Assembly (NCBI RefSeq): GCF_000526415.1
Contig: NZ_JAGA01000002.1
Coordinates: forward strand, 2,286,001-2,350,000
Source of the DNA: Kallotenue papyrolyticum
GTDB lineage: Bacteria > Chloroflexota > Chloroflexia > Chloroflexales > Kallotenuaceae
Reading direction: 5' to 3'
Length of the DNA: 64,000 nt
Both the position numbers and the translations under genes were made by a program. The notes below the pieces were generated by a model. It had not been told where the DNA came from, searched no databases, and was given only the letters and a program-made list of their open reading frames with translations. Positions 37,316 to 47,284 of this stretch are shown here, piece by piece (position 1 is the stretch's first letter; each line of letters opens with the position of its first letter).

Positions 37316-38318
37316 TTCATCGCGCAGCGCAGCAGTGACGCGACGGGCCTCATCTACCTGCATGGCGACCACCTCGGCAGCGTGAGTCTGGTCACGAACG
37401 CGAATGGCGGCGTCGTGAGTCGGCAGGACTTCGACCCGTGGGGCGGCATCCGCAGCGGCAGCATCAGCCAGACGACCCTCAACGACACCGGGCAGCGGCG
37501 GGACAGCACCGGCTTGTTGTATGATCATGCGCGGTATGACGATCCGGTGCTGGCGCGCTTCATCTCCGCTGACTCCGTGGTGCCGGGCGCGCCGGACGGT
37601 AGCATGGATGGCGTGGCGCTCAAACCGCTCACGGTGGATTTCCACGAGCCGGGCTTTGTGAGTGGACTCAACGCCGAGAACAGCCAGGGCTTCTGGTTCC
37701 AGCTGAGCGAACGCGAGCGGCAGGAGGTCGCGCCGTCGTGGGGGACCACAGAATCCGCAGGCGCTCAACCGGTATGCGTATGTGCAGAATAATCCACTGC
37801 GGTACACGGATCCAAGCGGGCATTCAGTGTATTTCTCTCAAGCTCAAGCAGAGACAACCGCGCAAATGATTGATGCACTCATTACCCATTACAAAACGGG
37901 TGAGTCGCTTACGAAACTGTTACATGCTATCGTCGGCGTCGCTGATGTGATAGACACACCTGTTGGTGTATTTTTATATGAATTGATTAACGCGGCCGAT
38001 ATACTCAGCGAAATGATCGTTACTGATCTAGATAATCTACGAAAGATGATCCGCGCTGCAAATACATCAACGGATGGCGTGGCGATTGCAACACAAAAGG
38101 TATCTGGCGAGTTATTCGCTAGAGTAGCTGTATTAGATCGCAGAACCGGCAATATGTTTCAAAATCAATTGTCGCTCCCGACCTACTATAAGTACGTTCC
38201 GTATGATTGGGAATTAGGCTTTGCTCATGGTAATTGGGAGGAAGGTCATTGGTGGTTTGCTGGCGATGTTCCGTATCAACCTCCCCTCACAGTACCTTGT
38301 TTCAACATGTGTGGCTAA
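37316..38318 (+). pseudogene. displaced Rhs tip E: frameshifted core, membrane-type toxin related to tip C
   Basis: The core runs from FIAQRSSDATGLIYLHGDHL. Near 37740 the run TGGGGGACC has five G where tip C has four, so the first frame ends at 37792 and the toxin is in the next frame, from about 37782 (QNNPLRYTDPSGH). The tip begins SVYFSQAQAETTAQ and ends near HWWFAGDVPYQPPL. Like tip C it has a central GVAIAT segment and a Trp-rich end. No start codon with a ribosome site exists. Confidence 0.8.
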
Positions 38319-38523
38319 TATCGTTTTGTCGCTATAGGATGACAAGCACCTCTTTCAAGCAAGAGAGTAAGGCATCTGTATAGATTTTTCAGCGTTTTAC
38401 TGAATTACACCTAAATATCAATCATGCAAACAAATTTGCTCACCAATTAAATACCGCAATAAACCAAAACCATTCAAGGCGAGACTAAAAACGCCTCAAT
38501 TTTCGCGCAGTCTAATTAAGGTT

Positions 38524-38781
38524 ATGGCAATTACCCTCGGTCAAATAGGAATTTTTCCAAGCGGCAATGCAAAGAATAGGGCTTTTCTGATCGTTTTAAC
38601 CCTGATAGTTATAACTTTTCTATATCACTATTTACACACCAAAATGAATAAAGATAGCACCACACTCAAGAAAATGCCGACCAATAGTAGATATAGAATA
38701 AGTACACTAGACATAATTTTGTCACTCATTGTAGTTATTGACATCACATATGTAGTGATAAGCGAGATATATCGACACTGA
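38524..38781 (+). CDS. two-helix membrane protein, candidate immunity protein of tip E (end altered by IS630)
   Basis: An 85-residue protein MAITLGQIGIFPSGNAKNRA with hydrophobic helices at about 22-36 and 63-80. The last three codons (Tyr-Arg-His) and the stop come from the inserted IS630 element. If the TA target duplication is removed the frame reads ATA TAG, so the original protein ended after residue 82. The insertion therefore hardly changes it. The immunity role is inferred from position. Confidence 0.55.
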   Translation: MAITLGQIGIFPSGNAKNRAFLIVLTLIVITFLYHYLHTKMNKDSTTLKKMPTNSRYRISTLDIILSLIVVIDITYVVISEIYRH

Positions 38782-39859
38782 CGAAACTTAGTGCATATAC
38801 CCGGGTCTTCGGATGCAGGCATCCAAGACATCCGTGCGATGCCGTAGCCGTGCGAAGGCCAGACGCAGTTCGTCACGCAGTTCGTCGAGCGTCTCACAAC
38901 AGACGTTGCCGAGCGCGACCCGCTTCAGCCACCGCCAGAGCCCTTGCGCCGGATTCAGTTCCGGGGCATAGCCGGGCAGCCAGAGCAATTTCAGCCGCCG
39001 CGCAGCGCCCGTCGCCAGGAAGTGCTTGACTTCGCGACATCGGTGAATCGCCGCCCCGTCCCAGATCACGAGCAGCTTGCCCGGTACCTGGCGTCAGATA
39101 TGCGGCAGAAACGCGACGACCCGGTTGCCATTGATCGCCCCGGTTCAGGTACGTGACCGCACTTGGCAGTACTCGCTGATCGCCCTCATGACCGACAAGT
39201 GATCGCGCCTCCAGGCAGACGCAGCACCGGTACTTCGCCCCGCCGCGCTGCTCCACGCGGCGCCCAGGTCTTGACCAAGGCAGGCAGCACCTAGACGCCC
39301 GACTCATCTACCCAGACGATAGTGCGCCCTTCCTGGTGCGCCCCTTTTTCACCTCGGCCCCATCCGCCTTGCATTGGTCAATCTTCTGCTCCTCCCGCTG
39401 GCTGGCTTGGGTCACCGGCTGCTGCGGCGTCCCCCCTACCGCACGCCGCAGCCGGGGGATCTCCGCGGGGTGGTAGCTGACGCCGAACTCACGCTGGATG
39501 AGCGCAGCCATGCGCTTGCCCGTCCAGCACCCCCCCGATGGCGCCCTGCGCCTCCGCCCCGGTTCTCAGCAGCGTGCGCAATCGCTGTTGCTGCGCATCA
39601 GTGAGTGTGGGCCGCTTGCCCGTTTGGTGCCGCCGCGTCCGGAGCGCGTCAACGCCTCCTGCACGAACTTTTCGGAGCCAATTGCTCACCGCACTGGGGC
39701 CGACACCGAGGGCTGCGGCCATCGCCCGCCCAGTCCACCCCGCCGCGTGCAGTTCGACCGCGCGCCGCCGTCGCCACTCTTCTGTCGCTGCTGATAACTG
39801 CTGTTGTGCTCCCATCGTCTGAAAGGATACCCGAATTCACGGCGTTACGTCAGTGTCGA
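38772..39859 (-). mobile_element. IS630-family element with decayed transposase, 1088 bp
   Basis: Terminal inverted repeats TCGACACTGACGAAAC and TCGACACTGACGTAAC (reverse complement) differ at one base and are flanked by TA on both sides, the family target. The minus strand encodes an N-terminal HTH part (39489-39815, AAGWTGRAMAAALGVGPSAVSNWL), a middle part in other frames (39308-39511 and 38894-39307), and the DDE end with IWDGAAIHR and LPGYAPELNPAQGLWRWLK (38788-39069). Confidence 0.88.
38788..39815 (-). pseudogene. IS630-family transposase, frameshifted
   Basis: The transposase is spread over at least three reading frames, so several small insertions or deletions broke it. The C-terminal piece keeps the second Asp (VIWDGAAIH) and the Glu region (PELNPAQGLW). 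It cannot be made as one protein, so the element depends on a helper copy. Confidence 0.85.
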
Positions 39860-40610
39860 TAGCCAGCGTTGACTGGCGCAGCAGCCCACGGCTTGGGTAT
39901 ACCCCCGCGCACTTTTGGCAACGTACCGCCACACTGCGCTTGCTTGCCCACCACCACCCTCAGCCCGCATCTAAACAGCCGCCACCTTACTGAGGAGGTG
40001 CGCACAAGCCTTCACACCCATCAGCCCGCCTGTGCCGGAGCGCAAAGAAACGCCGATGAGTCGCAACCTCACTCTCGGTCAATCACACCGGGGCACGCGG
40101 CCTTCTTGGGATGCCTGGCGTGTGCGAAGATGGCGACAAGGCGTCTACGGCGTCTTCGTCATCACCTGGGCGATGCCTTCTCAGACGAGACAGTGTGCTG
40201 GCAAAGTAGCTTATCTGGTGCAGTGTGCAGCCTCTCCTGTCAAAGTACAACCGTATCAGCGGCCTAACGGCCTAGCTTAGGCGCACCAACGACCATTATT
40301 CGACCTAAAATACACGATATCCCTAGTCGAATGGAGATCAAAAAATCATTGCATTAATCCCATCATCGTGTATATTGAATGCGTGATTAGTAGCAGAAAA
40401 CAACATCGCATCGCTAAATATATGCTTCTTCATTGAAGATAATTCGTTCATGATACGACAATAAGACTTGTTGTGGATTACAAAATTTTTGCCACAATAT
40501 CAACCTTGCCGCAAATTATCTATCGAATCGCGATAATGTCTAACGTATCGTTGTTGAGAAACTTCGAATCATTCGCTATCCACAGCGATGGAGCCATCCC
40601 GCAAGATAAG
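39860..40610. other. gene-poor stretch after the IS630 element
   Basis: The left half (to about 40280) is GC-rich with overlapping short frames at 39869-40267 and 40032-40280, neither with a recognisable domain; the latter reads MSRNLTLGQSHRGTRPSW and could be a decayed fragment. The right half is AT-rich and holds no frame above 85 codons that looks coding. I see no convincing gene. Confidence 0.5.
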
Positions 40611-40640
40611 TTGACAGATGGCGCGCTAGATAGCTATAGT
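40611..40640 (+). promoter_or_regulatory. sigma-70-type promoter of the LuxR-type regulator
   Basis: TTGACA and TATAGT are separated by 18 nt, with the start about 45 nt upstream of the ATG. Confidence 0.6.
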
Positions 40641-40690
40641 CCTTTGTGTCCCTTATCAGCAGCCATACATAAACGATATGGAGGCGCAGC

Positions 40691-41311
40691 ATGTCTGATC
40701 ACCTCGAGTCGCTCAATCCACCAAGCGTGACGGTGCGTTGTGGTATACCAGCTCTCCAGAAGATGACGGAGCACGGTCTGACTGAGCAGGGCTTTCCCTG
40801 TGTCGTGGATGAAGCGCGTATCATTGTGGTCGTGGATGCGCCCTATGGTTTCGCACTGGATTACCTTCATACCTGTCGTCCACCCCATGCAACGCTCATT
40901 GTCGCCACTGGCAATACCTGTAGCGCCTACTGGGAAGAGTTACAGGATCAGCAACCGACTGTCCTGCTGGTTGGCACTGATCTGGCACGAGAAGTTGCGG
41001 ATGCGGTGCGCCGGGCTGCTGCAGGTGAGTCGTATCAAATTGTTCCTACCGATAGACTGGTCCTAACACCTACTGAACGGCGTGTTTTGCGCGGCATTGC
41101 GCATGGCCTTACTAACTGTCAGATTGCTCAGACTAACGGTATCAGCGAGAAAACCGTCCAGAATGTGGTTTCGCAGCTCTACACCAAGCTGGGAGTTACG
41201 AACCGCGTAGCAGCGGCCACACGCTACTGGAATGTGTGGATAGGCCAATCTTCCATCCAACTAGGCCAAAGCCAGGGCAAGCGGTTCAGTACGCATCCTA
41301 TAACCAGATAG
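40691..41311 (+). CDS. LuxR-family transcriptional regulator (NarL-like HTH)
   Basis: A 206-residue protein. The C-terminal third is a GerE/LuxR HTH: LTPTERRVLRGIAHGLTNCQIAQ, then ISEKTVQNVVSQLYTKLGV. The N-terminal domain has receiver-like size, but the usual phosphoacceptor Asp context is not obvious (VVVDAPYGFALDY), so it may be a pseudo-receiver. ATGGAGGCGCAGC precedes the ATG. It may control the secreted protein and lipoprotein genes that follow; that is inference. Confidence 0.75.
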   Translation: MSDHLESLNPPSVTVRCGIPALQKMTEHGLTEQGFPCVVDEARIIVVVDAPYGFALDYLHTCRPPHATLIVATGNTCSAYWEELQDQQPTVLLVGTDLAREVADAVRRAAAGESYQIVPTDRLVLTPTERRVLRGIAHGLTNCQIAQTNGISEKTVQNVVSQLYTKLGVTNRVAAATRYWNVWIGQSSIQLGQSQGKRFSTHPITR

Positions 41312-41474
41312 GCGTTCTAAGCTTAGGGCAGACTTTCCTTGTGCGAAAGGATACTGTTCCCAGGACAACGTCTGAAATATCCTGATGACAAGGGGGACTT
41401 GCCTCTTGTCGTAGCTGTCGCTGAGCTGTTAGGCTGATTGCGACTATTACACCTAATAGCTAAGGAGGGACGTG

Positions 41475-42128
41475 ATGACAAAGTTAGCACGAAAGGGTCT
41501 GTTGTTCCTCATAATTGGAACAGCTTTGTCGCTAGTGCCCAAGCCAATATACGCTCATGACGAAACGCCTGGTGATCAACCTCCTCAAAAAGGATCTGCT
41601 CCCGCCCTGCCAGGCCGCCCGATTGGCGAGGAAGTATAGAGCGGACCAACTTGGGTATACGAACCGGGCACATCAGCATGTGCTTCACGTGCGAGCATGT
41701 GCCCTGAGCATTGGAGCCTACTACCTCACTATCACTACGTAGATCGAATTACCGGTCGGTATGATGGTTACTATGATACTAATTTGGGGCGCGGATGTAC
41801 GGGTCCGTGTACCCTCGCGATAACGGAAGCCCAAACCTGGAGTCATAAATGGGGCGCAAGTATTGGTTTCAGCAAGGATCCGGTAAGCGCAACCGTTGGA
41901 TATGATGTCACCTACTCGTCAACCCAGACCTTCTCCTATAGTTTTCCAGTCAACGCCGGGGAAACAAAAGTGGTGATTCAGCGTGACTGGTATCATGTCA
42001 CCAACATGGAGGTACGTACTGATTGGCTCTACTGTACGAGTGTGAACTGCTCAGTTGTGTCACAGGAGTTTGGAACGGCTTGGGCCGGTCAGTGGTTCCA
42101 GCGTATCTTCCGAGCCGAGCGTGTTTAG
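41475..42128 (+). pseudogene. secreted beta-rich protein with internal TAG
   Basis: Translation from ATG 41475 (AAGGAGGG upstream) gives a signal peptide MTKLARKGLLFLIIGTALSL ending KPIYA, a short linker and a TAG at codon 55 (41637-41639). The same frame then continues with SGPTWVYEPGT and a beta-rich body: TWSHKWGASIGFSKDP, VSATVGYDVTYSSTQTFSYSF, VIQRDWYHVTNMEV. Such alternating patterns are seen in secreted barrel or pore proteins, but I do not recognise the family. It is probably a single-mutation pseudogene; TAG readthrough is the alternative. Confidence 0.65.
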
Positions 42129-42151
42129 CGTTGCATCACACATAAAGGGAA

Positions 42152-42187
42152 GCAGGACTCTCGTACCATTAAAGATGAGAGTCCTGC
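42152..42187. terminator. long-looped inverted repeat after the secreted-protein gene
   Basis: A perfect 11-bp repeat GCAGGACTCTC/GAGAGTCCTGC encloses 14 nt. There is no T run; it is a possible terminator or mRNA-end structure. Confidence 0.45.
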
Positions 42188-42210
42188 ACATCTAACAGGT
42201 ATCCGCCCAC

Positions 42211-43131
42211 ATGCGCAGTGTATTGTATCGCCTGCTGTTCAGCGTTGCGCTCCTGTTCCTGAGTGCCTGTAGTTCATCTGTCCAACCACACGCAACCTGG
42301 CCCGCTCCCGGCCGCTATGCCGTACAGTGGAAAGCCTATCTCGGCGCAGGCGTCGGCGAGGCGGTCTATCCCCAGTTTGCGTTTATTGATGTGTATGCAC
42401 AACAGCGTCCACATAGCGTTCCACAGATACACGAGCTGGTCCTGTTGACGGATCGCGGTCCGATTCGGGCCATACCCCAGGGCCCTGTAACACCCGGACC
42501 GGCGCATCCAAACCATCAACTGTTTACACTCCTGACACAGGTGAGTGGCCTGCCGGCAGGGACGTACACCTTTCATGAAATCCAATACGTCGATGAATTC
42601 AAACAGAAACGGCGCCTGGCCGTGGGAGTGTGGGTGATCGAGGTTCTGCCGGAAGCGGCAAACGCGCTGCACGAGATATCGCATAGTGTGGGAGCAACCC
42701 ATTTTTCGATCCTGGAAACCGAAATCCAGAACCCTCTACCGGAGACGATCACGCTTGACGGGCTCCATTTCGCATTGCCCGGCCTGCCCGTCACCAGCAC
42801 CATGGTGCTTGAACAGGCCGCGCCCGATCATCCCCACTCATCGCCAGCAAGCCTGTCCGATTTCCAGCTGCTGCCATTCCTGACGATCCCCGGAGCGCTG
42901 ACCCTGGCGCCGGACGAGCAGGCACGGCTCGCCTTTTTGTTTGGACCAGATGCGGTCGTCCAGCACGAGCGGTTTGTGCAACTCAAACCCCTGCTTCGCT
43001 ACCACATAGCTGCGATGCCGGCCTTCTATTCAGTTGCGCAGCAAGTCTATTCCCGCCCCTTCACCGACGACACCGAGATCATCAGCTACCTGCACGCGCT
43101 GCCGACTGCTGCGTATCATTCACTCCCTTGA
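42211..43131 (+). CDS. lipoprotein of unknown function
   Basis: A 306-residue lipoprotein with signal MRSVLYRLLFSVALLFLSAC and lipobox LSAC at Cys20. The body is beta-rich (GRYAVQWKAYLGAGVGEAVY, LPAGTYTFHEIQYVDEF) without a domain I recognise. The preceding ribosome site is poor. It sits in the block interposed in the Rhs island, after the secreted protein, and the two may be functionally linked. Confidence 0.7.
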   Translation: MRSVLYRLLFSVALLFLSACSSSVQPHATWPAPGRYAVQWKAYLGAGVGEAVYPQFAFIDVYAQQRPHSVPQIHELVLLTDRGPIRAIPQGPVTPGPAHPNHQLFTLLTQVSGLPAGTYTFHEIQYVDEFKQKRRLAVGVWVIEVLPEAANALHEISHSVGATHFSILETEIQNPLPETITLDGLHFALPGLPVTSTMVLEQAAPDHPHSSPASLSDFQLLPFLTIPGALTLAPDEQARLAFLFGPDAVVQHERFVQLKPLLRYHIAAMPAFYSVAQQVYSRPFTDDTEIISYLHALPTAAYHSLP

Positions 43132-43641
43132 TTCAAAGGCTTTGTGCCGATCGGCTGCCTGATCATTCTCCTCCATCAAGAGTTACAAGACTGCTTGTGG
43201 CACGCTATATCGATCCACGATCTTTCCTAATCATACGAGACAAGAATGTGATTACAAGGCATAGCTTCCTGTGTATCGTTATAGTGATTAATATTTCTGT
43301 CATGATATTAGATTTTCGATTGCAATGCGCGAATGTTGACGATCTAGTTCGGAATTTTTGTTCCTTAGCACGCCATTCAGAAGGGATGATTGTCGAGAAA
43401 TATAAAGCATATACCTCTATGAATACCCTGATTTGTCAACAAATGTTATAAGCAGCCCTGGAATTTCTAGTGCTTGCCTGCCCATTGTTGCGTCAAGTGG
43501 AATTCTTGTAAGAGGAGAAACTTTTTCTTACGAGTGTACTTAAGAAGAATCGTGAAGAAATCGCGGTCTTAGATTTTACAAGATGGGAAGAAGCGTCTGG
43601 TTGGTGGGTACAAGAAGTTGGTCACCATGAATGTTAACTGA
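43132..43641. other. AT-rich stretch without a convincing gene
   Basis: A frame at 43128-43451 lacks a good start (TTG overlapping the lipoprotein stop) and has no recognisable domain. The rest has only short frames with many stops. It may contain remains of an immunity gene or of an older tip. Confidence 0.4.
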
Positions 43642-45079
43642 TTGAGGATAGACGGTAAAGTCTGCCATTTCCATAACCCAATCATCGCGCAGCGCAGCAG
43701 CGACGCCAGCGGGCTGATCTACCTGCATAGCGACCACCTCGGCAGCGTGAGTCTGGTCACGAATCAGAACCAGGCGGTCGTGAGTCGCCAGGAGTTCGAT
43801 CCGTGGGGCGCGATCCGCAGCGGCGGCATCAGCCAGACGACCCTCAACTATAACTGGGCAGCGGCGGGATGGCACGGGCCTGCCCTACTACCACGCGCGC
43901 TACTATGATCCGGTGTTGGCACGGTTTCTCTCGGCGGATACGATCGTCCCTGGCTCCGGCGCGCTCACCCTCTGGCCGAGCGATGCGACGGCTGCACCGC
44001 TGTTTGGGCAGCAAAACACGCCAGGGCTGCAGAACCCGCAGGAACTCAATCGGTACGCGTACGTCAACAATAATCCCGTACGGCATACCGACTCCACCGG
44101 TCATCTGATCGATACCCTCCTCGATGTCGGCTTCATCGCCTATGGCATCTACGACATCGCGGCCAACGGCTACACCGCCGAAAAAGGACTGGCCCTGGCT
44201 GCCGATGTCGGCAGCGCGCTGATCCCCGGTGTGACGGGCGGCGGCATGGCGGTGCGCGCGCTGGCGCATGCCGACGACGTAGCGAAGGCGGTCACGAAGG
44301 CGGACAAAGCGGCGGATGCTGCCAACGTCATTGCTAAGACTGGCTGTAGTTTTAGTGCCGATACGCCCGTGGCAACCGCGGATGGGCCAGAGCCGATCGG
44401 CGAGATTGAGGTCGGCGAGCAGGTGCTGGCGTATGACGAGGCGACGGGCACGACCGGCAGCTCCACCGTCACTGATGTGCTGGTCCATGCCGATCCGGTG
44501 CTGATCGACCTAACCATTGCTGGCGAGGCGGTCGAGACGACGCCCGAGCACCCCTTCTACACGCTGGAGCGGACCTGGGTCGAAGCCGGAGGCTTGTGGG
44601 TCGGGGCACAGGTGCGGCGGGCGGACGGGAGCTACGGCGTGGTGCAGGCAGTGCGGGTTGAGCAGCGCGCACAGGCGATGTACAATCTGACCGTTGAGAC
44701 TGCTCACACGTTTTTCGTGGGTGAGCAGCAGTGGTTAGTCCATAATACGTGTAGTCCCGCGAAAATTACAGGATATACCGATCACGGTCTCAACCAAGCG
44801 ATAGGACGTAATGGTGGAAGAGGGACGAGTGCTAAGGCCATGCTGGATGCTGTGAACAATCCCAAGAAAGTTGTTGTTCAAGATGGAGGTACAACGCGGT
44901 ATGTAGGGAAGGATGCGACTGTTGTCCTAAATGATCAAGGAAAAGTCGTAAGTACCTGGGGTAAACCGCGTGGACCTCAAATACGGCCGGAGGGCACGAA
45001 GCGCCTAGCTGGAAGCAGTCCTGCCCAAAGAAAGGCCAATATCTATGGCTACAGTTATAATCCGAAAGCGATCAGATGA
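43642..45079 (+). pseudogene. displaced Rhs tip F: frameshifted core, Hint domain and BECR/DUF4258-like RNase toxin
   Basis: The core begins at IIAQRSSDASGLIYLHSDHL. Near 43855 it reads TATAACTGGGCAG where other copies read TACACCGGGCAG: one extra base, so the first frame ends at 43908 and the rest runs in the next frame (from 43913) to 45079. After the core the Hint domain (CSFSADTPVAT to LVHNTC) is nearly identical to tip B. The final toxin part is different: DHGLNQAIGRNGGRGTSAKA, then TRYVGKDATVVLNDQGKVVS, the pattern of BECR-fold/DUF4258-like RNases. The stop overlaps the next gene by ATGA. Confidence 0.8.
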
Positions 45080-45384
45080 TGTGGATGAAGACTCTACTCA
45101 CCCAGTCGGATCTTGATTTTCTCCTCAGTCACATTGAAGAGGAGAACCTACGAGATGCAATTCTCCAGGCAAGAGAAGTCGAACGATCGCCTAAATCCGA
45201 AGCAACCGATAACAAACAATACATTGTCACGCTAGACTCTGTTCAAACAGAACAAGTCTTAGATGTGCTGGGAGATCTATTGATGGTAGAAGGTATAGAC
45301 CCTAATACCAGTGAGCCAAACCATCTTGGTTACTACATCGAACGGCTTATCGATTTATTCAATCCACATACAAAATTTGGTTAG
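45076..45384 (+). CDS. candidate immunity protein of tip F
   Basis: A 102-residue acidic soluble protein MMWMKTLLTQSDLDFLLSHI. It overlaps the toxin stop by 4 nt (ATGA), which implies translational coupling, the usual layout for a toxin-immunity pair. ATG 45079 is an alternative start. No family is recognised with certainty. Confidence 0.7.
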   Translation: MMWMKTLLTQSDLDFLLSHIEEENLRDAILQAREVERSPKSEATDNKQYIVTLDSVQTEQVLDVLGDLLMVEGIDPNTSEPNHLGYYIERLIDLFNPHTKFG

Positions 45385-45446
45385 TTCATAGAATCAGCCT
45401 GGTAAATCGTGTGTAAGGAAGAGCTTGTTTAGCAGTAGAGGCTGCT

Positions 45447-45720
45447 TTAGCCACCGAGAACCTGCCGGCGAGCATCAGCAGCGGCGGCGCGACCGAGACG
45501 TACCGCTACGACGCGGACGGCGAGCGGTTGACGCGCACGGCCGGCGGCGTGACGACGGTCTATGTCGGTGGCCTGTACGAGGAAGACCTGCCGACGGGCG
45601 TCACGCGCTCGCTCTATCAATTCAACGGCCAGATCATCGCCCAGCACTAGCAGCGATACACTGATCTCCCGCTATAGCGACCACGTGAGCAGCATGCGTC
45701 TTGCGGTCACGGCGCATACT
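45447..45720 (+). pseudogene. terminal Rhs remnant G
   Basis: The DNA encodes NLPASISSGGATETYRYDAD through SLYQFNGQIIAQH, matching residues just upstream of the core in the full gene, then a TAG at 45648-45650. Beyond it the sequence still resembles core DNA (SSDTLISRYSDHVSSMRLAV against SSDATGLLYLHSDHLGSVSLAT), but decays. No toxin or immunity gene remains. It marks the right edge of the island. Confidence 0.8.
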
Positions 45721-45738
45721 GCAGTTCATGCTGCCAGG

Positions 45739-45768
45739 TTGAACGGATCGGCCTACCTATGCTACAAT
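45739..45768 (+). promoter_or_regulatory. sigma-70-type promoter of the amino-acid ABC operon
   Basis: TTGAAC and TACAAT are separated by 18 nt. It leaves a GC-rich leader of about 165 nt before ATG 45941; I could not assign a riboswitch to it. Confidence 0.5.
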
Positions 45769-45940
45769 CGATGCCCACATTCCGGCTTGGGTAAGCTATC
45801 TTCAATCAGGACGTCGACTGTCCCGAGCTGTCAGCGGGGAGGGTTGCCTGCCCATACCCGAACCGGGGATCGTGCGACGCATCACCGCCGACGCCGTGTC
45901 GGATGTGGGTGCTCGCTCAAGCTAAACAGAGGGAGACTGT

Positions 45941-47155
45941 ATGAGCCTCAAGCAAGCTCCACTCACCACTGCTCTGCTGGTTGCTGCGCTGGTGTTGGCT
46001 GCCTGCGGCGGCGCTCCTGCCGGGCAACAGCAGGCTTCGCCGGCGGCCGAACCTTCGCCTGCGGCGGCGGCCTCACCGGCGGCCGGTGCCATTGGTCAGG
46101 TTGGCGCTTCGCCGGCCAGCGCCGGTGGTCAGGTTGGTGCCTCGCCGGCGGCGGCGGGCGGAACATCGGCACAGGCCTCGCCAGGCGCTGTCAGTGTCGC
46201 GCCGGGGCAGATGTTGCAGAAAGTGCGCAGCCGTGGCCAGTTGATCTGTGGCGTGCATGGCACGCTGCCGGGCTTCGGCAACGTCGATGCGCAAGGCAAC
46301 TTCGTCGGCTTTGACGTGGACTTCTGCAAGGCGGTCGCGGCGGCGATCTTCGGCGATGCCAGCAAGGTCCAGTACCGTCCGCTGAGCGCTCAGGAGCGCT
46401 TCACCGCTGTGCAGAGCGGCGAGGTAGACCTGCTCAGCCGCAACACCACCTGGACCATCAGCCGCGATACGTCGGTTGGTATGGATTTCGCCCCGGTGAC
46501 CTTTTATGATGGCCAGGGCATCATGGTGCGCAAGAGCGAGAACATCACCTCGCTGGAACAGCTCGATGGCGCTAGCATCTGCGTACAGAGCGGCACGACC
46601 ACCGAGCTGAACCTGGCCGACGCCTTCCGCGCGCGTGGCCTGAACTACACGCCCGTGGTGTTCGCCGATGCCGATCCGACCGCTGCCGCCTATGACGAGG
46701 GGCGCTGTGATGCCTTCACCACCGACAAATCTGGGCTGGCGGCGACACGTCTGAAGTTCCAGAACCCTGATGATCACGTGATTCTCGACGTGACGCTTTC
46801 CAAAGAGCCGCTGGCACCTGCTGTGTTGCAGGGCGACCCGCAGTGGCGCGATATCGTCTCCTGGGTGATCTTTGGGGTGATCAGCGCCGAGGAATACGGC
46901 ATTACCCAGCAAAACGTCGATACCTTCCTCAACAGCGACGATCCCAACATTCGCCGCATGCTGGGTGTGGAGGGCGAGTTGGGCCAGGGCCTGGGCCTGG
47001 AGAACAACTTCATGGTCAACGTGATCAAAGCGGTCGGCAACTATGGCGAGATCTACAACCGCCATCTCGGTCCCGACACGCCGATCAACATTCCGCGTGG
47101 TCTCAACCAACTCTATACCAATGGCGGCCTGATGTACGCGCCGCCCTTCCGCTAA
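45941..47155 (+). CDS. amino-acid ABC transporter substrate-binding lipoprotein (AapJ-like)
   Basis: A 404-residue lipoprotein: signal MSLKQAPLTTALLVAALVL and lipobox LAACGG, then a long low-complexity linker with ASPAA and GGQVGASPA repeats (about 30-85), then a periplasmic-binding domain of the PF00497 type. The binding domain has VRSRGQLICGVHGTLPGF, VGFDVDFCKAVAAAIFGD, SRNTTWTISRD and AYDEGRCDAFTTDKSGLA, typical of the general L-amino-acid binding proteins AapJ/BztA. It delivers amino acids to the permease encoded next. GAGGGAGACTGT precedes the ATG. Confidence 0.92.
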   Translation: MSLKQAPLTTALLVAALVLAACGGAPAGQQQASPAAEPSPAAAASPAAGAIGQVGASPASAGGQVGASPAAAGGTSAQASPGAVSVAPGQMLQKVRSRGQLICGVHGTLPGFGNVDAQGNFVGFDVDFCKAVAAAIFGDASKVQYRPLSAQERFTAVQSGEVDLLSRNTTWTISRDTSVGMDFAPVTFYDGQGIMVRKSENITSLEQLDGASICVQSGTTTELNLADAFRARGLNYTPVVFADADPTAAAYDEGRCDAFTTDKSGLAATRLKFQNPDDHVILDVTLSKEPLAPAVLQGDPQWRDIVSWVIFGVISAEEYGITQQNVDTFLNSDDPNIRRMLGVEGELGQGLGLENNFMVNVIKAVGNYGEIYNRHLGPDTPINIPRGLNQLYTNGGLMYAPPFR

Positions 47156-47284
47156 GCTGGTGCGCGCCGGGGGCGGAGTGTGTGGTCCTGCCCCCGGCAG
47201 CGCTGCCTGACAGGCATGGTTAACGACTGAGCATATAGTTCTGTTGACCGAGGCGGGCGTACGGACGAGCGAGCAGGAACACTC

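Noticed and set aside
39869-40280. two overlapping short frames after the IS630 element
   Set aside because: Neither has a recognisable domain or a clear ribosome site; kept only as a region note.
43128-43451. 107-codon frame after the lipoprotein
   Set aside because: The start is TTG within the lipoprotein stop region, no ribosome site is seen and composition is not gene-like.
45769-45940. riboswitch in the amino-acid transporter leader
   Set aside because: I could not fit a glutamine, glycine or lysine riboswitch consensus; only a GC-rich leader is seen.
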